Assembly: GCA_964598885.1 (NCBI GenBank)
Contig: CAZRES010000003.1
Location: 8,991 to 72,990, forward strand
Length of the DNA stretch: 64,000 nucleotides
Reading direction: 5' to 3'
DNA from: SURF-33 sp964598885
GTDB taxonomy: Bacteria > Desulfobacterota > Desulfobacteria > Desulfobacterales > Desulfosalsimonadaceae
Shown here piece by piece: positions 34,829-44,314 of this stretch (position 1 is its first letter; each line of letters begins with the position of its first letter). The notes under the pieces are model-generated. The model was not told the origin of the DNA. It saw nothing but the letters and a program-made list of their open reading frames with translations, and did no database searches. The position numbers and the translations under genes were made by a program.

Positions 34829-36268
34829 TTACCGATCCCGGGCTTGCGTCGTCACCTCCTCTTTGCCGCCGCCGCCCAGAACCGCGTAAAGGCGAATCTC
34901 GTTGGCGATTTTGGCCAGGCGGAGGGAAATCAGTGCCTGCTGAGCGGTATAAAAAGATCGCTGGGCGTCAAGAACACCCAGATAGCTGTCAATTCCTTTT
35001 AAATAGCGTTCATTGGAAAGACGATAGGTTTTCGCAGCGGCATCGGTCAGGGATTGCTGGGCGGACAGCTGCTGGTCTATGGTTCCCTGAAGAGCCAGGA
35101 CATCAGCCACTTCCCTGAAAGCGGACTGGATCGTCCGTTCATACTGTGCCAGGGCGATATCCCGCTGCGCCTTGCTGACCCGGTACGCGGCATGGGTTCG
35201 GGCATCGAAAATCGGCATGGTGATCCGCGGCGCAAAGCTCCATGTGCCGGAACCGGAACCGAAAAGACCCGAAAGGTCGTCGCTGGCCGTCCCTACCGAC
35301 GAGGTCAGCGAAACGCGCGGAAAAAAAGCGGCCCGGGCGGCGCCGATAAACGCATAGGCACCTTTGAGCCGATATTCCGCCGCGATGATGTCCGGTCGGT
35401 TCAATAGCGTTTCAGAGGAAAGGCCTGCGAAAAATTTTCCGGGAGGATGGATGTCCCCCAAATCATCGGGCAAAAGATCTTTGGTCAGGGCGGAGCCGGC
35501 CAGAAGGTTTAATGCGTTGCGGTTCTGAGCCGCTATTTGCGTGAATCGCGCGATGTCTCCACGGGCGATTTCCACCTGGGTTTGGGCCCGGCTGAGATCC
35601 AGTTCGGTGGCCAGTCCCACGGTGTATTGTTTCCGGATTAACTGGAAACTTTCCTGCTGTGCTTCATAGGTGGAACGGGCCAACTCAAGTTTTTCCATAT
35701 CCGCGGCAAGGTTCAGGTAGACCCTCGTGATCTCGGAAACCAGAGCAATTTGAACGCCGCGGCGGGCTTCTTCCGTGGCCAGATATTCTTTCAGGGCCTG
35801 TTCCTCCAGACTGCGGATCCGGCCGAAAAAATCAATCTCCCATGACGCGATGCCCAGGTCGAGACTGTATTGTTCCACAGTACGAGACTCCGTCGGACCG
35901 ATAAGATCGGCGGATCGGCCCTGCTTGGCTCCCATACCTGTCGCATTCAGCGCCGGAAGAATCTCGGCCCGTTGAACACCATAGAGAGCTCGGACCCGGT
36001 CGACATTTAAGACCGCAAGGCGCAGATCACGATTGTTATGCAAGGCGGTGCGGATCACCTTTTGAAGATTTTTATCAATAAAAAATTCCCGCCAGTCGAG
36101 ATCTGCGGCAGGCGGCGCGTCTGTCGTAAATGCAATCTCCTGGTATGCTCTTCCCTCCGGCCACTGTTCCGGTATCGGGGCTTCCGGGCGGTGATATTTC
36201 GGTGCCATGGTGCATGCCCCGAGAACAAAAACAGCGGCTGCCAGCATAACAAATAAACGTCGATTCAT
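34829..36268 (-). CDS. RND efflux outer-membrane lipoprotein (OprM/NodT family)
   Basis: The protein has 479 residues from the ATG at 36268, which has AAGGA eight bases upstream. A lipoprotein signal ends in VLGAC, so the Cys is lipidated, followed by APKYHRPEAPIPEQWP as in OprM-type proteins. Two repeats of the TolC fold are visible, with long helices (RRGVQIALVSEITRVYLNLA and the matching C-terminal half) and LNRPDIIAAEYRLKGA. It forms the exit duct of the tripartite pump encoded just upstream. An in-frame ATG at 36295 is less likely, because it would lengthen the signal peptide. Confidence 0.9.
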   Translation of the reverse strand: MNRRLFVMLAAAVFVLGACTMAPKYHRPEAPIPEQWPEGRAYQEIAFTTDAPPAADLDWREFFIDKNLQKVIRTALHNNRDLRLAVLNVDRVRALYGVQRAEILPALNATGMGAKQGRSADLIGPTESRTVEQYSLDLGIASWEIDFFGRIRSLEEQALKEYLATEEARRGVQIALVSEITRVYLNLAADMEKLELARSTYEAQQESFQLIRKQYTVGLATELDLSRAQTQVEIARGDIARFTQIAAQNRNALNLLAGSALTKDLLPDDLGDIHPPGKFFAGLSSETLLNRPDIIAAEYRLKGAYAFIGAARAAFFPRVSLTSSVGTASDDLSGLFGSGSGTWSFAPRITMPIFDARTHAAYRVSKAQRDIALAQYERTIQSAFREVADVLALQGTIDQQLSAQQSLTDAAAKTYRLSNERYLKGIDSYLGVLDAQRSFYTAQQALISLRLAKIANEIRLYAVLGGGGKEEVTTQARDR

Positions 36269-36299
36269 ATCATTGATCCTTGGATGAATATTCATCTTA

Positions 36300-39200
36300 T
36301 CACGATGTCTGCACACTATTTTTTCTTTTGCCGAATGTTTTTTCAATGATGACGTAAAACAGTGGAGCAAACAGGAGCACGAGCAGCGTTCCGGTAATCA
36401 TGCCGCCCAGCACCACCGTACCGATGGCGTTCATGGCGCCCGCGCCCGCGCCCGTGCTGAAGGCCAGGGGCAGCACCGCCAGACCCGTGGTCAGAGAGGT
36501 CATGACAATGGGTCGGAGTCTCAGCCTCACCGCCTGAAGGGATGAGTCAATGAGATTCAGACCTTCCTTGGCGCCGGTCATGGCAAACTGAACAATGAGA
36601 ATAGCGTTTTTGGTGGCCAGACCCAGGGTGTTGAGCATGCCGATCTGAAAATAGACGTCTGCGGGAAAATCCCGCAAGGTGGTGGCGGCGAAACCGCCGA
36701 CAACTCCCAGCGGAAGAATCATCAAGACCGAGAGGGGAACGTTCCATTTTCCATACAAGGCCGCCAGGAACAGAAAAACGGTCAGGATGGAAAAGGTATA
36801 CAGCAGACCGGTCTGGGCAGCGGCCTGCCGCTCCTGAAAGGAAAGTCCGGTCCAATCGAATCCGACCCCTTTGGGCAGTCTGGCCACCAGTTCTTCCATT
36901 ACGTCCATGGCTTCTCCGGAACTTCTTCCCGGCGCCGGTTCTCCCCAGATATTCATGGACGGAAAACCGTTGAACCGTTCCAATCGGGGGGAACCGCTGG
37001 TCCAATGGCCGGATGTAAACGCGGTAAAGGGAACCATGTCTCCGGAAGCATTGCGGACAAAAAGTTGATCAATGTCTTTGGGGAGCATCCGGTAAGGAGC
37101 ATCTGCCTGGACATAGACCCGCTTGACCCGGCCGGCCTGGATAAAATCATTGACATAGGCGCTGCCAAAAGCCGCTGAAATGGTATTGTGGATAGAAGAG
37201 ATGGGAAGCCTCAGCGCGCCGGCTTTTTCCCAATCTACGTCAACCCGGTATTCAGGGACATCTTCCATGCCATTGGGACGGACTTTGACGATTCTCGGAT
37301 CCTGGGCCGCCATGCCGAGAAGCTGGTTCCGGGCCTGCATCAGGTCCCCGTGGCCCACGCCCCCTCGATCTATCAACTGGAAATCAAAACCGGTGGCATT
37401 GCCCAGTTCGATGACCGAGGGTGGAGGAAAGGCAAAGACCATGGCGTTTCGTATCCTGGAAAATTCCGCCATGGCGCGTCCGGCTACGGCCTTTGCCCGC
37501 AGATCCGGCCGGTCCCGCAGATTCCAGTCCTTGAGTTTGATAAATACCATGCCGTTGTTCTGGGCGCGGCCCGAAAAGCCATATCCCGCCAGCGTCAGAC
37601 AGGAATCCACCGCCTCTTTTTCCTCTTCCAGAAAATACTGCTGAACTTCGTTGGCGATGCTCTGGGTCTGTTCCAGAGTGGCGCCGGTGGGCATGAGAAT
37701 CTGGGCGAACAGCATTCCCTGATCTTCGTCCGGCAGGTAGCTGGTGGGAATGCGCGCAAACAGAAACCCAAGTCCGGCCACAATGAGGATATAGATGGCT
37801 ACGAACCGGAGTTTCCGGGCCAGGGCATAGCCGACCAGTTTTACAAAGCCGTCCCGGAAACGCTCAAACCAGCGGTTAAACCAGCGGAAAAAGGGCCGGA
37901 GAAACCAGATCGTGCCGCCGACTTGCTCCTGATTAATGACCGTCGGCTTGAGAATGGTTGCGCACATGACCGGATTTAAAATCAGGGCCATGGCCAGCGA
38001 TATGAACATGGACGTGACGATGGTCACGGAAAACTGGCGGTAGATCACGCCGGTGGACCCGGAAAAAAACGCCATGGGACCAAACAGCGCCGTCAACACA
38101 AGGAAAAAGCCGATCAGGGCGGAAGTGACCTGGCCCATGGATTTGGCGGTGGCATCCCTGGGCGAAAGCCCTTCCTCATTCATGAGCCGCTGCACGTTTT
38201 CCACTACCACGATGGTGTCATCCACCAGCAGCCCGATGGCCAGCACCATGGCGAACATGGTCAGCATGTTGATGGAATACCCGAAGACCCCCAGGGCCGC
38301 GCAGGTGCCCAGCAGAACGACGGGGACCGAGATGGTGGGAATCAACGTGGCCCGGATATCCCCCATGAAGAGCCAGAGCACGAGAAAGACCAGCAGAATC
38401 GCCAGGAACAGGGCCTTGACGGCTTCCATAATGGCCACTTTGATAAATGGGGTGGTGTCATAGGGATAAATAACCTTCATTCCCGGCGGAAAATACGGAC
38501 TCATTTCTTTCAGCCGGGACTTGATGGCATTGGCCGTCTCCAAGGCATTGGCCCCGGCCGCCTGCCGGATGGCCATACCGGCGGCAGGGTCCCCATTATA
38601 CCGGGCTTCCACATCATAATATTCGGTTCCGAGTTCGGTCCATCCCACATCGCTGATCCGAACCACAGAGCCGTCCGTTTTGATGCGCAGAGGAATAGCG
38701 GCAAACTCTTCCGGGGTCTGGAGAAGATTCTGGACAACAATGGACGCGTTGAGACGCTGACCTTCCACGGCCGGAAGGCCGCCGAACTGTCCGGCGGAGA
38801 CTTCCACGTTATAGGACCGCAGCGCCATGATTACGTCTTCCATGGTGAGGTGAAAATCGACGAGTTTTTCAGGATTCAGCCAGACCCGCATGGCATATTG
38901 GGAGCCGAAATTTTCCACCTCGCCCACCCCGGGAACCCGGGAGAGCACCTTTTCCAGGTTGGACTGGGCATAATCCCGGAGATCGTTGCCGTTCATGCTG
39001 CCGTCTTCGGAAACAAGGCCGACGATCAGAAGAAAGTTTCGTGTTGATTTGCTGACTTTGACTCCGGCCCGCTGGACCACTTCCGGCAAGCTGGCCATGG
39101 CCAGCTGGAGTTTGTTCTGGACCTTGGCCCAGGCCAGGTCCGGATCGGTCCCCGGCTTGAAGGTCAGTTCAATGCGCGATCCTCCCGCCGAATCGCTGGT

Positions 39201-39443
39201 GGAAGAGATGTAGAGCATATCGTCAAAGCCGGTCATTTTCTGTTCGATGATCTGGGTGACGCTGTTTTCCACGGTCTGGGCCGAGGCACCGGGATAGAAG
39301 GCCTGAACGGCAATGGCCGGCGGAGCAATGGGGGGATATTGCGAAATGGGAAGGTTGTAAATGGCCAATACGCCCAGAAGCATGATGAAGATGGCGATCA
39401 CCCAGGCAAAAACCGGCCGATCCAGGAAAAATCTCGATAGCAT
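36300..39443 (-). CDS. RND multidrug efflux transporter (HAE1, AcrB/MexB-like)
   Basis: The protein has 1047 residues, the usual AcrB length. It begins LSRFFLDRPVFAWVIAI and has the proton-relay pair in GLLVDDTIVVVENV, the RND signature SQYPPIAPPAIAVQAFYPGA, and the porter and docking domains twice. The C-terminal half carries GMLNTLGLATKNAILIVQFA and MTSLTTGLAVLPLAF. It exports hydrophobic or amphiphilic compounds with proton antiport. The start overlaps the stop of the periplasmic adaptor gene by one base. Substrates cannot be predicted from sequence alone. Confidence 0.94.
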   Translation of the reverse strand: MLSRFFLDRPVFAWVIAIFIMLLGVLAIYNLPISQYPPIAPPAIAVQAFYPGASAQTVENSVTQIIEQKMTGFDDMLYISSTSDSAGGSRIELTFKPGTDPDLAWAKVQNKLQLAMASLPEVVQRAGVKVSKSTRNFLLIVGLVSEDGSMNGNDLRDYAQSNLEKVLSRVPGVGEVENFGSQYAMRVWLNPEKLVDFHLTMEDVIMALRSYNVEVSAGQFGGLPAVEGQRLNASIVVQNLLQTPEEFAAIPLRIKTDGSVVRISDVGWTELGTEYYDVEARYNGDPAAGMAIRQAAGANALETANAIKSRLKEMSPYFPPGMKVIYPYDTTPFIKVAIMEAVKALFLAILLVFLVLWLFMGDIRATLIPTISVPVVLLGTCAALGVFGYSINMLTMFAMVLAIGLLVDDTIVVVENVQRLMNEEGLSPRDATAKSMGQVTSALIGFFLVLTALFGPMAFFSGSTGVIYRQFSVTIVTSMFISLAMALILNPVMCATILKPTVINQEQVGGTIWFLRPFFRWFNRWFERFRDGFVKLVGYALARKLRFVAIYILIVAGLGFLFARIPTSYLPDEDQGMLFAQILMPTGATLEQTQSIANEVQQYFLEEEKEAVDSCLTLAGYGFSGRAQNNGMVFIKLKDWNLRDRPDLRAKAVAGRAMAEFSRIRNAMVFAFPPPSVIELGNATGFDFQLIDRGGVGHGDLMQARNQLLGMAAQDPRIVKVRPNGMEDVPEYRVDVDWEKAGALRLPISSIHNTISAAFGSAYVNDFIQAGRVKRVYVQADAPYRMLPKDIDQLFVRNASGDMVPFTAFTSGHWTSGSPRLERFNGFPSMNIWGEPAPGRSSGEAMDVMEELVARLPKGVGFDWTGLSFQERQAAAQTGLLYTFSILTVFLFLAALYGKWNVPLSVLMILPLGVVGGFAATTLRDFPADVYFQIGMLNTLGLATKNAILIVQFAMTGAKEGLNLIDSSLQAVRLRLRPIVMTSLTTGLAVLPLAFSTGAGAGAMNAIGTVVLGGMITGTLLVLLFAPLFYVIIEKTFGKRKNSVQTS

Positions 39444-40678
39444 CAGGCGTCTCCTTCACGTTCCTTTTTCGATTGCGGATCTCGGCCGGCGCCGGCCGGT
39501 TCCTGGTCGGAGGGCGCCGGCTCAAAAGGAACGGCCCTGACCGTGGCACCGGGCCGGATCCGCTGGGTCCCCTCCACGATCACCCGGTCTCCGGCAGACA
39601 GACCCGACGTAACAAACCACTGGTCGCCGACGGCCCGATCGATGGTCAGAAAGCGCTGGGCAACCGTGTTGTTTTCATCCACGATCATGGCCACAGGATC
39701 CCCCTTGGGCGTTCGATTGACCCCCTGCTGGGGCACAAGAATGGCCTGGGGCGCCATCGCCTCATGGATGACGGCCCGTACGAACATGCCCGGCAAAAGC
39801 AGATGGTCCGGATTCGGCATCACCGCCCGGAGAATAAATGAACCGGTACTCGGATCCACCGACACATCGGCGAACTGGAGCGTTCCTTCATGTGAATAAG
39901 AAGTGCCGTCTTCTAAAAACAGATGGACCTTTTGGCTGATTTCTTTATCTTTGCGCAGCTCTCCCGTTTCCAGGCTTCGTTTGAGTCTGAGAAATTCTGC
40001 GGATGACTGGGTCACATCCACATAAATCGGATCCATCTGTTGAATGGTGGCAAGGGCAAGAGGCTGATGGGCGGTCACCAAGGCGCCGTCCGTGACATTG
40101 GATCGCCCGATGGTTCCGGCAATGGGCGCGGCGACCCGGGTATAGTCCAGTTTGATGCGGGCGCTTTCCACCGCTGTTTTCCAATATTCGATATCAGCCA
40201 GAACCTGGTCCAGGGCCGCCACTGCATCATCGTAGTCCTGACGGCTGACGGCGTTGCTGGCAAGCAACTCCTTGTAGCGCTCAACCCTTGAGCGCATGGA
40301 CGGTAGATTGGCCTGGGCTCTGTTAAGTGACGCCTTAGCCGAATCAAGAGCCACCTGAAAAGGGGCTGGATCGATCTGGTAAAGCAATTGGCCGGCTTTG
40401 ATGTCGGAGCCTTCCTCAAAATGCCGCTTTAAGATGATGCCGCTTACCTGGGGCCGGATTTCCGCCACCCGAAAAGCCCACGCCCGGCCGGGAAGGGTTG
40501 TCGTCAGTTCAAGCTGCTGGGGCTTTATCGTTACAAATGCCACTTCCGGGGGTGGCGGCGCCGTGTCGGCCTTATCCCCAACCTGATTTTTGCAGCCGCT
40601 CAGTATAAGAAAGACCGTCAGGGCCATGATGGCAGTAGCGCCGCTTAATGATTTCATGTTCTTCCAGATCAGTCGCAT
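39443..40678 (-). CDS. RND efflux periplasmic adaptor (AcrA/MexA-like)
   Basis: The protein has 411 residues. A signal with lipobox (VFLILSGC) precedes the membrane-fusion domains: the lipoyl half-motif PEVAFVTIKPQQLELTTTLP, PQVSGIILKRHFEEGSDIKA, the helical hairpin, and the beta-barrel DGALVTAHQPLALATI. It links the RND pump to the outer-membrane factor. The ATG at 40678 lies five bases after GGGGAGG. The tetR gene ends 29 bases upstream, so regulator and pump are probably one transcript. Confidence 0.92.
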   Translation of the reverse strand: MRLIWKNMKSLSGATAIMALTVFLILSGCKNQVGDKADTAPPPPEVAFVTIKPQQLELTTTLPGRAWAFRVAEIRPQVSGIILKRHFEEGSDIKAGQLLYQIDPAPFQVALDSAKASLNRAQANLPSMRSRVERYKELLASNAVSRQDYDDAVAALDQVLADIEYWKTAVESARIKLDYTRVAAPIAGTIGRSNVTDGALVTAHQPLALATIQQMDPIYVDVTQSSAEFLRLKRSLETGELRKDKEISQKVHLFLEDGTSYSHEGTLQFADVSVDPSTGSFILRAVMPNPDHLLLPGMFVRAVIHEAMAPQAILVPQQGVNRTPKGDPVAMIVDENNTVAQRFLTIDRAVGDQWFVTSGLSAGDRVIVEGTQRIRPGATVRAVPFEPAPSDQEPAGAGRDPQSKKEREGDA

Positions 40679-40707
40679 CAACACCTCCCCGAGATTGATG
40701 ATAGGAT

Positions 40708-41355
40708 TTATAACGCCTGCGCCCGGATGCCGGCGATGGAAAATCGCGCGATATGCGCTGCGATCCGCTCAATGTCGTCCGGATCAAAGGTCCGCGGCCG
40801 CAGGACATCAATAATATTTTTTGCCGTAAAATGATGTACGCATTGTCCTATGATGCTCATAGCACAAAGAAATGTCCGATCGCTGTATTGACCGTTTTCT
40901 GATGCGCTTTCACCGAGCAGTTCATGACAGATTTCCGCAAGATAGGTATAGATCGGCTGCATGGAATTTTCCACGATATCTTTCAGGGCATCGGTGGGAT
41001 CTGATATTTCCCGGAACACCAGTCTGCCGTGCCAGGACGGTGCGCTTTTGTCTAAAATGCGCAAGAGAAAGGCCCGGATGAAAGCCTGGAGCTTTTCTTC
41101 CGGCGAACTGTCTTCTCGTAACCCCATATCCGGTGGGTATTTGCGTACCGCGGAATGATAGGAAAAGGCAAGGACTTCGGCGTAAAGACCTTTTTTATCC
41201 CGAAAATGGTAGTTTACCGCGCAAACATTAGCTTTGGCCCGTTTGCAGATTTCACGGATGGTGGTGGAATGAAATCCGCGTTGGGCAAAAACTTCGCCGC
41301 CTGCTTCAATCAAACGTGCTTTTGTATGGCTGCTGGTGTGAGAATGATCTTCCAC
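40708..41355 (-). CDS. TetR/AcrR-family repressor (CerR/YbiH-like)
   Basis: The 215-residue protein has an N-terminal TetR helix-turn-helix (TKARLIEAGGEVFAQRGFHSTTIREICKRA, then VNYHFRDKKGLYAEVL) and a C-terminal domain like DUF1956/CerR (LLRILDKSAPSWHGRLVFREI). It should repress the efflux operon that follows, which includes its own gene. The likely operator is the double palindrome at 41397-41421. This kind of regulator responds to toxic small molecules in enterobacterial relatives; the inducer here is unknown. Confidence 0.88.
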   Translation of the reverse strand: MEDHSHTSSHTKARLIEAGGEVFAQRGFHSTTIREICKRAKANVCAVNYHFRDKKGLYAEVLAFSYHSAVRKYPPDMGLREDSSPEEKLQAFIRAFLLRILDKSAPSWHGRLVFREISDPTDALKDIVENSMQPIYTYLAEICHELLGESASENGQYSDRTFLCAMSIIGQCVHHFTAKNIIDVLRPRTFDPDDIERIAAHIARFSIAGIRAQAL

Positions 41356-41396
41356 ATTCAGAAAACTCGCTGCAAGTGCAATGATCCAAAATAGTC

Positions 41397-41421
41397 AAAC
41401 GTATGTTTAAAACAAATGTTT
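41397..41421. promoter_or_regulatory. Tandem AAAC-N4-GTTT operator for the TetR repressor
   Basis: AAACGTATGTTT at 41397-41408 and AAACAAATGTTT at 41410-41421 are two palindromic sites with the same arms, one base apart, 42 bases before the tetR start. TetR proteins of this type bind short palindromes as pairs of dimers, so this arrangement fits autorepression of the efflux operon. Confidence 0.6.
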
Positions 41422-41559
41422 TAACCTGTCAAATGGATTTTTACCATTTGCAGCATGCGGTCGTCTTGATTTCGCATGTTAGAATTGTTATGGAAAATCA
41501 TCGTATGGAAAAACCGGCACGGCGGTGATACCGTTTTTACTTTACAAGGATAGACAGAC

Positions 41560-42504
41560 GTGAAGGAATCCACCCGGATCATGTTCAAAAAGCACGGCTG
41601 GCGGATGGACCGGTTCCTCCATAATTATTTTTATTTCCGGTTTTATTATCCCTATGTCAATATCCTGAACAAATTCGTTGCTTCCCTGAAATATCTGACC
41701 TGGTGCAAGCCACTGATTCCAATAGGTAAAATGATTTTTAACCGGTATCATTCCAAGGTTCTTTCCTATGAAGACACCCGCAAGATTTTCACTTTAAACG
41801 AGGATCTGCGCATCGAAACCCATGGGAACAAGCAGATCATTCCGTATAAATACGCTACGCGGATCATCTTTCAGGAACCGCAATTCATCGCGGTCATGGA
41901 TTGTCCCTGTAAGAAAGCAACGGGCGCGCCCGCCGAAGACATCAATTCCTGCATTGCCGTGGGAAGGGGCGTGGCGTCCTTCTGGCTGGAGCACTGCGGT
42001 AAGTATCATCCCCGCCAAATCACCCAGGCGGAAGCTCTTGCCGTCATCGACCGGTTTCGGAAAAAAGGGCATGTCACCCAGGCGTTTTTCAAGGTAGCCA
42101 CCGGCGGGAGCACCGGCGTGATCTGCAACTGCCACCCGGATACCTGCGTGAGCCTCCAGGCCACCCGACTGGCCGTCGGAATTGACAAATCTCTGTCCAT
42201 GACCGTTGAATCCGGCTATTCGGTGGCGCATAAAGCGGATTTGTGCATCCAATGCCGCGTCTGCGTCGATAGCTGCGGTTTCGGGACCATAGTTTTTAAA
42301 AATGACGTAAGGATCTATGACAACCGCCGCTGCCTGGGATGTGAATTATGCGTACAGCAATGTCCCACCGGCGCGCTTTCCCTCTATAGGGATCCAGACA
42401 AATCCCTGCCGCTCGATCTGGATAGAGTCCGCGACAGCGTCCATTTGTCCGCTGATAATCGACCCAGGGCGGCTTTTTCCGCAGGCGGGACTCAGCATGA
42501 CTGA
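41560..42504 (+). CDS. 4Fe-4S ferredoxin-type protein of unknown role
   Basis: The protein has 314 residues. After a basic, aromatic N-terminus (LHNYFYFRFYYPYVNILN) come two extra cysteine motifs, DCPCKKATG and CNCHPDTC. Two ferredoxin motifs follow: CIQCRVCVDSC in an incomplete form and CLGCELCVQQCPTG in full form. It should therefore carry at least two 4Fe-4S clusters and transfer electrons at the membrane face. This architecture recurs in Desulfobacterota, but I know no defined function. The GTG start at 41560 follows AAGGA; an ATG at 41581 is possible. It is 95 bases before the sirtuin gene. Confidence 0.75.
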   Translation: MKESTRIMFKKHGWRMDRFLHNYFYFRFYYPYVNILNKFVASLKYLTWCKPLIPIGKMIFNRYHSKVLSYEDTRKIFTLNEDLRIETHGNKQIIPYKYATRIIFQEPQFIAVMDCPCKKATGAPAEDINSCIAVGRGVASFWLEHCGKYHPRQITQAEALAVIDRFRKKGHVTQAFFKVATGGSTGVICNCHPDTCVSLQATRLAVGIDKSLSMTVESGYSVAHKADLCIQCRVCVDSCGFGTIVFKNDVRIYDNRRCLGCELCVQQCPTGALSLYRDPDKSLPLDLDRVRDSVHLSADNRPRAAFSAGGTQHD

Positions 42505-42599
42505 TTTGCCATTGCACTCTCAGAGACTGATCGAATTTTACGCCTTTCTTCTTCTGCACCGAAGCAAACTGTGGTGATTTCAAGAAAGGAAACGAAATC

Positions 42600-43370
42600 A
42601 TGGAAACTAAAATCAATCTTCTGGCGGAAGAACTGACTCATGGTAAAAAAAACGTGGTGTTCACCGGCGCGGGGATTTCAACGGAAAGCGGTATATCCGA
42701 TTATCGGAGCAAGGGCGGCCTCTGGGATAAATTCCGGCCAGTGTATTTTGATGAATTTATGACCTCGGAAGCCGCCCGCATCCGGTACTGGCAGCAGAAA
42801 TGCGAAATGAGCGAACAACTTTTAGTCGCAGCTCCTAATGCGGCCCATTATGCTGTGGCGGATTTGTTTGAAAAAGGTTTGCTGGACCTGGTGATCACCC
42901 AGAACATCGACGGTCTGCACCAGAAATCCGGTGTACCCGAAGACAAGGTGATTGAGCTTCATGGCAACACCACCCGCATCCGGTGCATGACCTGCGGCAC
43001 GCTCGCGCCGCTTCGAGAAACCCTCGATCGGATCAGAAGCGGAGAATCCGCCCCGGTCTGCGTCTGCGGCGGGTATTTAAAGCCCGATACCATTTCATTC
43101 GGCCAGAACCTGCGGGAACAGGACCTCAACGCCGCGTTTGCCGCGTCCCAGACGTGTGACGTATTTCTGGCCGTGGGTTCCACCCTGATCGTCAATCCGG
43201 CCGCGACAATGCCGGGCATTGCCCGTCGCAACGGCGCGTTCCTGGCCATCGTGAATCTTTCCGAAACCCCCTATGACGAGGCCTGCGATCTTTTGATCAC
43301 TGCACGGGCGGGGGAGGTGATGCCGGAAGTAGTGCGGCGGATCAAAGGCATGGTTCCCTGGAATTACTGA
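42600..43370 (+). CDS. Sir2-family NAD-dependent protein deacylase
   Basis: The 256-residue protein has the full sirtuin core: FTGAGISTESGISDYR for NAD, TQNIDGLHQKSG, the catalytic His in ELHGNT, a zinc ribbon with CMTC and the variant CVC pair, and GSTLIVNPAA. It removes acetyl or longer acyl groups from lysines with NAD. In an anaerobe rich in acyl-CoA intermediates it may reverse chemical acylation of proteins. GAAAGGA precedes the ATG. Confidence 0.93.
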   Translation: METKINLLAEELTHGKKNVVFTGAGISTESGISDYRSKGGLWDKFRPVYFDEFMTSEAARIRYWQQKCEMSEQLLVAAPNAAHYAVADLFEKGLLDLVITQNIDGLHQKSGVPEDKVIELHGNTTRIRCMTCGTLAPLRETLDRIRSGESAPVCVCGGYLKPDTISFGQNLREQDLNAAFAASQTCDVFLAVGSTLIVNPAATMPGIARRNGAFLAIVNLSETPYDEACDLLITARAGEVMPEVVRRIKGMVPWNY

Positions 43371-43477
43371 AATGATCTTCACCCTTGGTAAAAACCCCTG
43401 GTAAAAACCCCTTGACTTTACCGGCCGGAGGATTTACTTTAGCCCATATTTATCACATTGTGGCAGATAGGCGTGAG

Positions 43478-43966
43478 ATGAACTGCTTGTTGGTCAAAAA
43501 ACATATTTTATCCATTGCGGTGGTCTGGACCCTGCTTTTTTCGATGATTGCACCCCCGGTCATCGCGGCCTGCGGCTGCTCGTGCATGTTTACGCGTAAC
43601 CCGGCTGTTATACAGATCCCGGCAGATCACAACGAATCTTTGACCATGCCCACCTGCTGCCATGACGAGGAGTGCGAACCGTCCACTTCGTCCGCAGAGC
43701 TTTTTATCGGTTTTGACATCCCGCCGGACTGTGAAACGCATCCGGAATGCTGCTGTGCCTTGGACAGCAGGCCTCGGGCGGCCGCGAACCAGTCCTTTAT
43801 CAGGGATGACTACCGGCCTTTATTTAGAGAATTTCAGCTGCTTCCCATTCTGCCGTCCACCTTCCTTCCCCGGACCGATCATTTTGCTTTTCGATCTGTT
43901 ACTGATTTTGAACAAAACGCAACTTCTTTATCTTCTCATATTTCCTCCACTATTCTTTTAATTTGA
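43478..43966 (+). CDS. Exported cysteine-rich protein, possible metal binder
   Basis: The protein has about 162 residues if read from the ATG at 43478; the frame is open to 43385, but the earlier part lacks a ribosome site. A signal segment (LSIAVVWTLLFSMIAPPVIA) is followed by ten cysteines in three clusters: ACGCSC, TCCHDEEC and DCETHPECCC. These and the nearby His/Asp residues suggest thiolate binding of soft metals such as Cu, Zn, Cd or Ni. I do not recognise the family. It precedes the ABC/OB-fold/barrel genes at 44315-48118 and may belong with them. Confidence 0.6.
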   Translation: MNCLLVKKHILSIAVVWTLLFSMIAPPVIAACGCSCMFTRNPAVIQIPADHNESLTMPTCCHDEECEPSTSSAELFIGFDIPPDCETHPECCCALDSRPRAAANQSFIRDDYRPLFREFQLLPILPSTFLPRTDHFAFRSVTDFEQNATSLSSHISSTILLI

Positions 43967-44314
43967 TACCTTTCGCGCATTAGCATCGTTTTCACGTTCT
44001 TCTTTTCCAGGAACCGGTGTTGATGATTAAACCTTATGGTTTGCATGCCCGCCAACCCGGCGTCATGGCAGCTGATAATGTAAGGTTTGCCTCCGGCCGG
44101 ACAGATGCTTCCCATTAGTATTTTGAATTATCCTTTACATTGGCGCCGCTGCCACGGGTCCTGTCTGAATATGGATTTCGCGACCCTGGAAACAGACGCC
44201 CATCCGGATACGTTCAATAGAAACGTCGTTCCAGAAGAAGACCGCGATACCTTGCGAAACATTTTCCCATAAACCCCTGATTCCCATTTATCCTGAGAAA
44301 AAAAGGAATTTATC
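43967..44314. other. 348-base intergenic region
   Basis: This stretch lies between the Cys-rich protein and the OB-fold protein. A 61-codon frame at 44087-44272 is open but has no ribosome site or known motif. I see no strong hairpin or repeat. Confidence 0.4.

Noticed and set aside
43385..43420. Short direct repeat GGTAAAAACCCCT after the sirtuin gene
   Set aside because: Two copies of about 13 bases in tandem are most simply a local duplication by slippage.
44087..44272. 61-codon frame before the OB-fold gene
   Set aside because: No ribosome site and no motif; probably chance.
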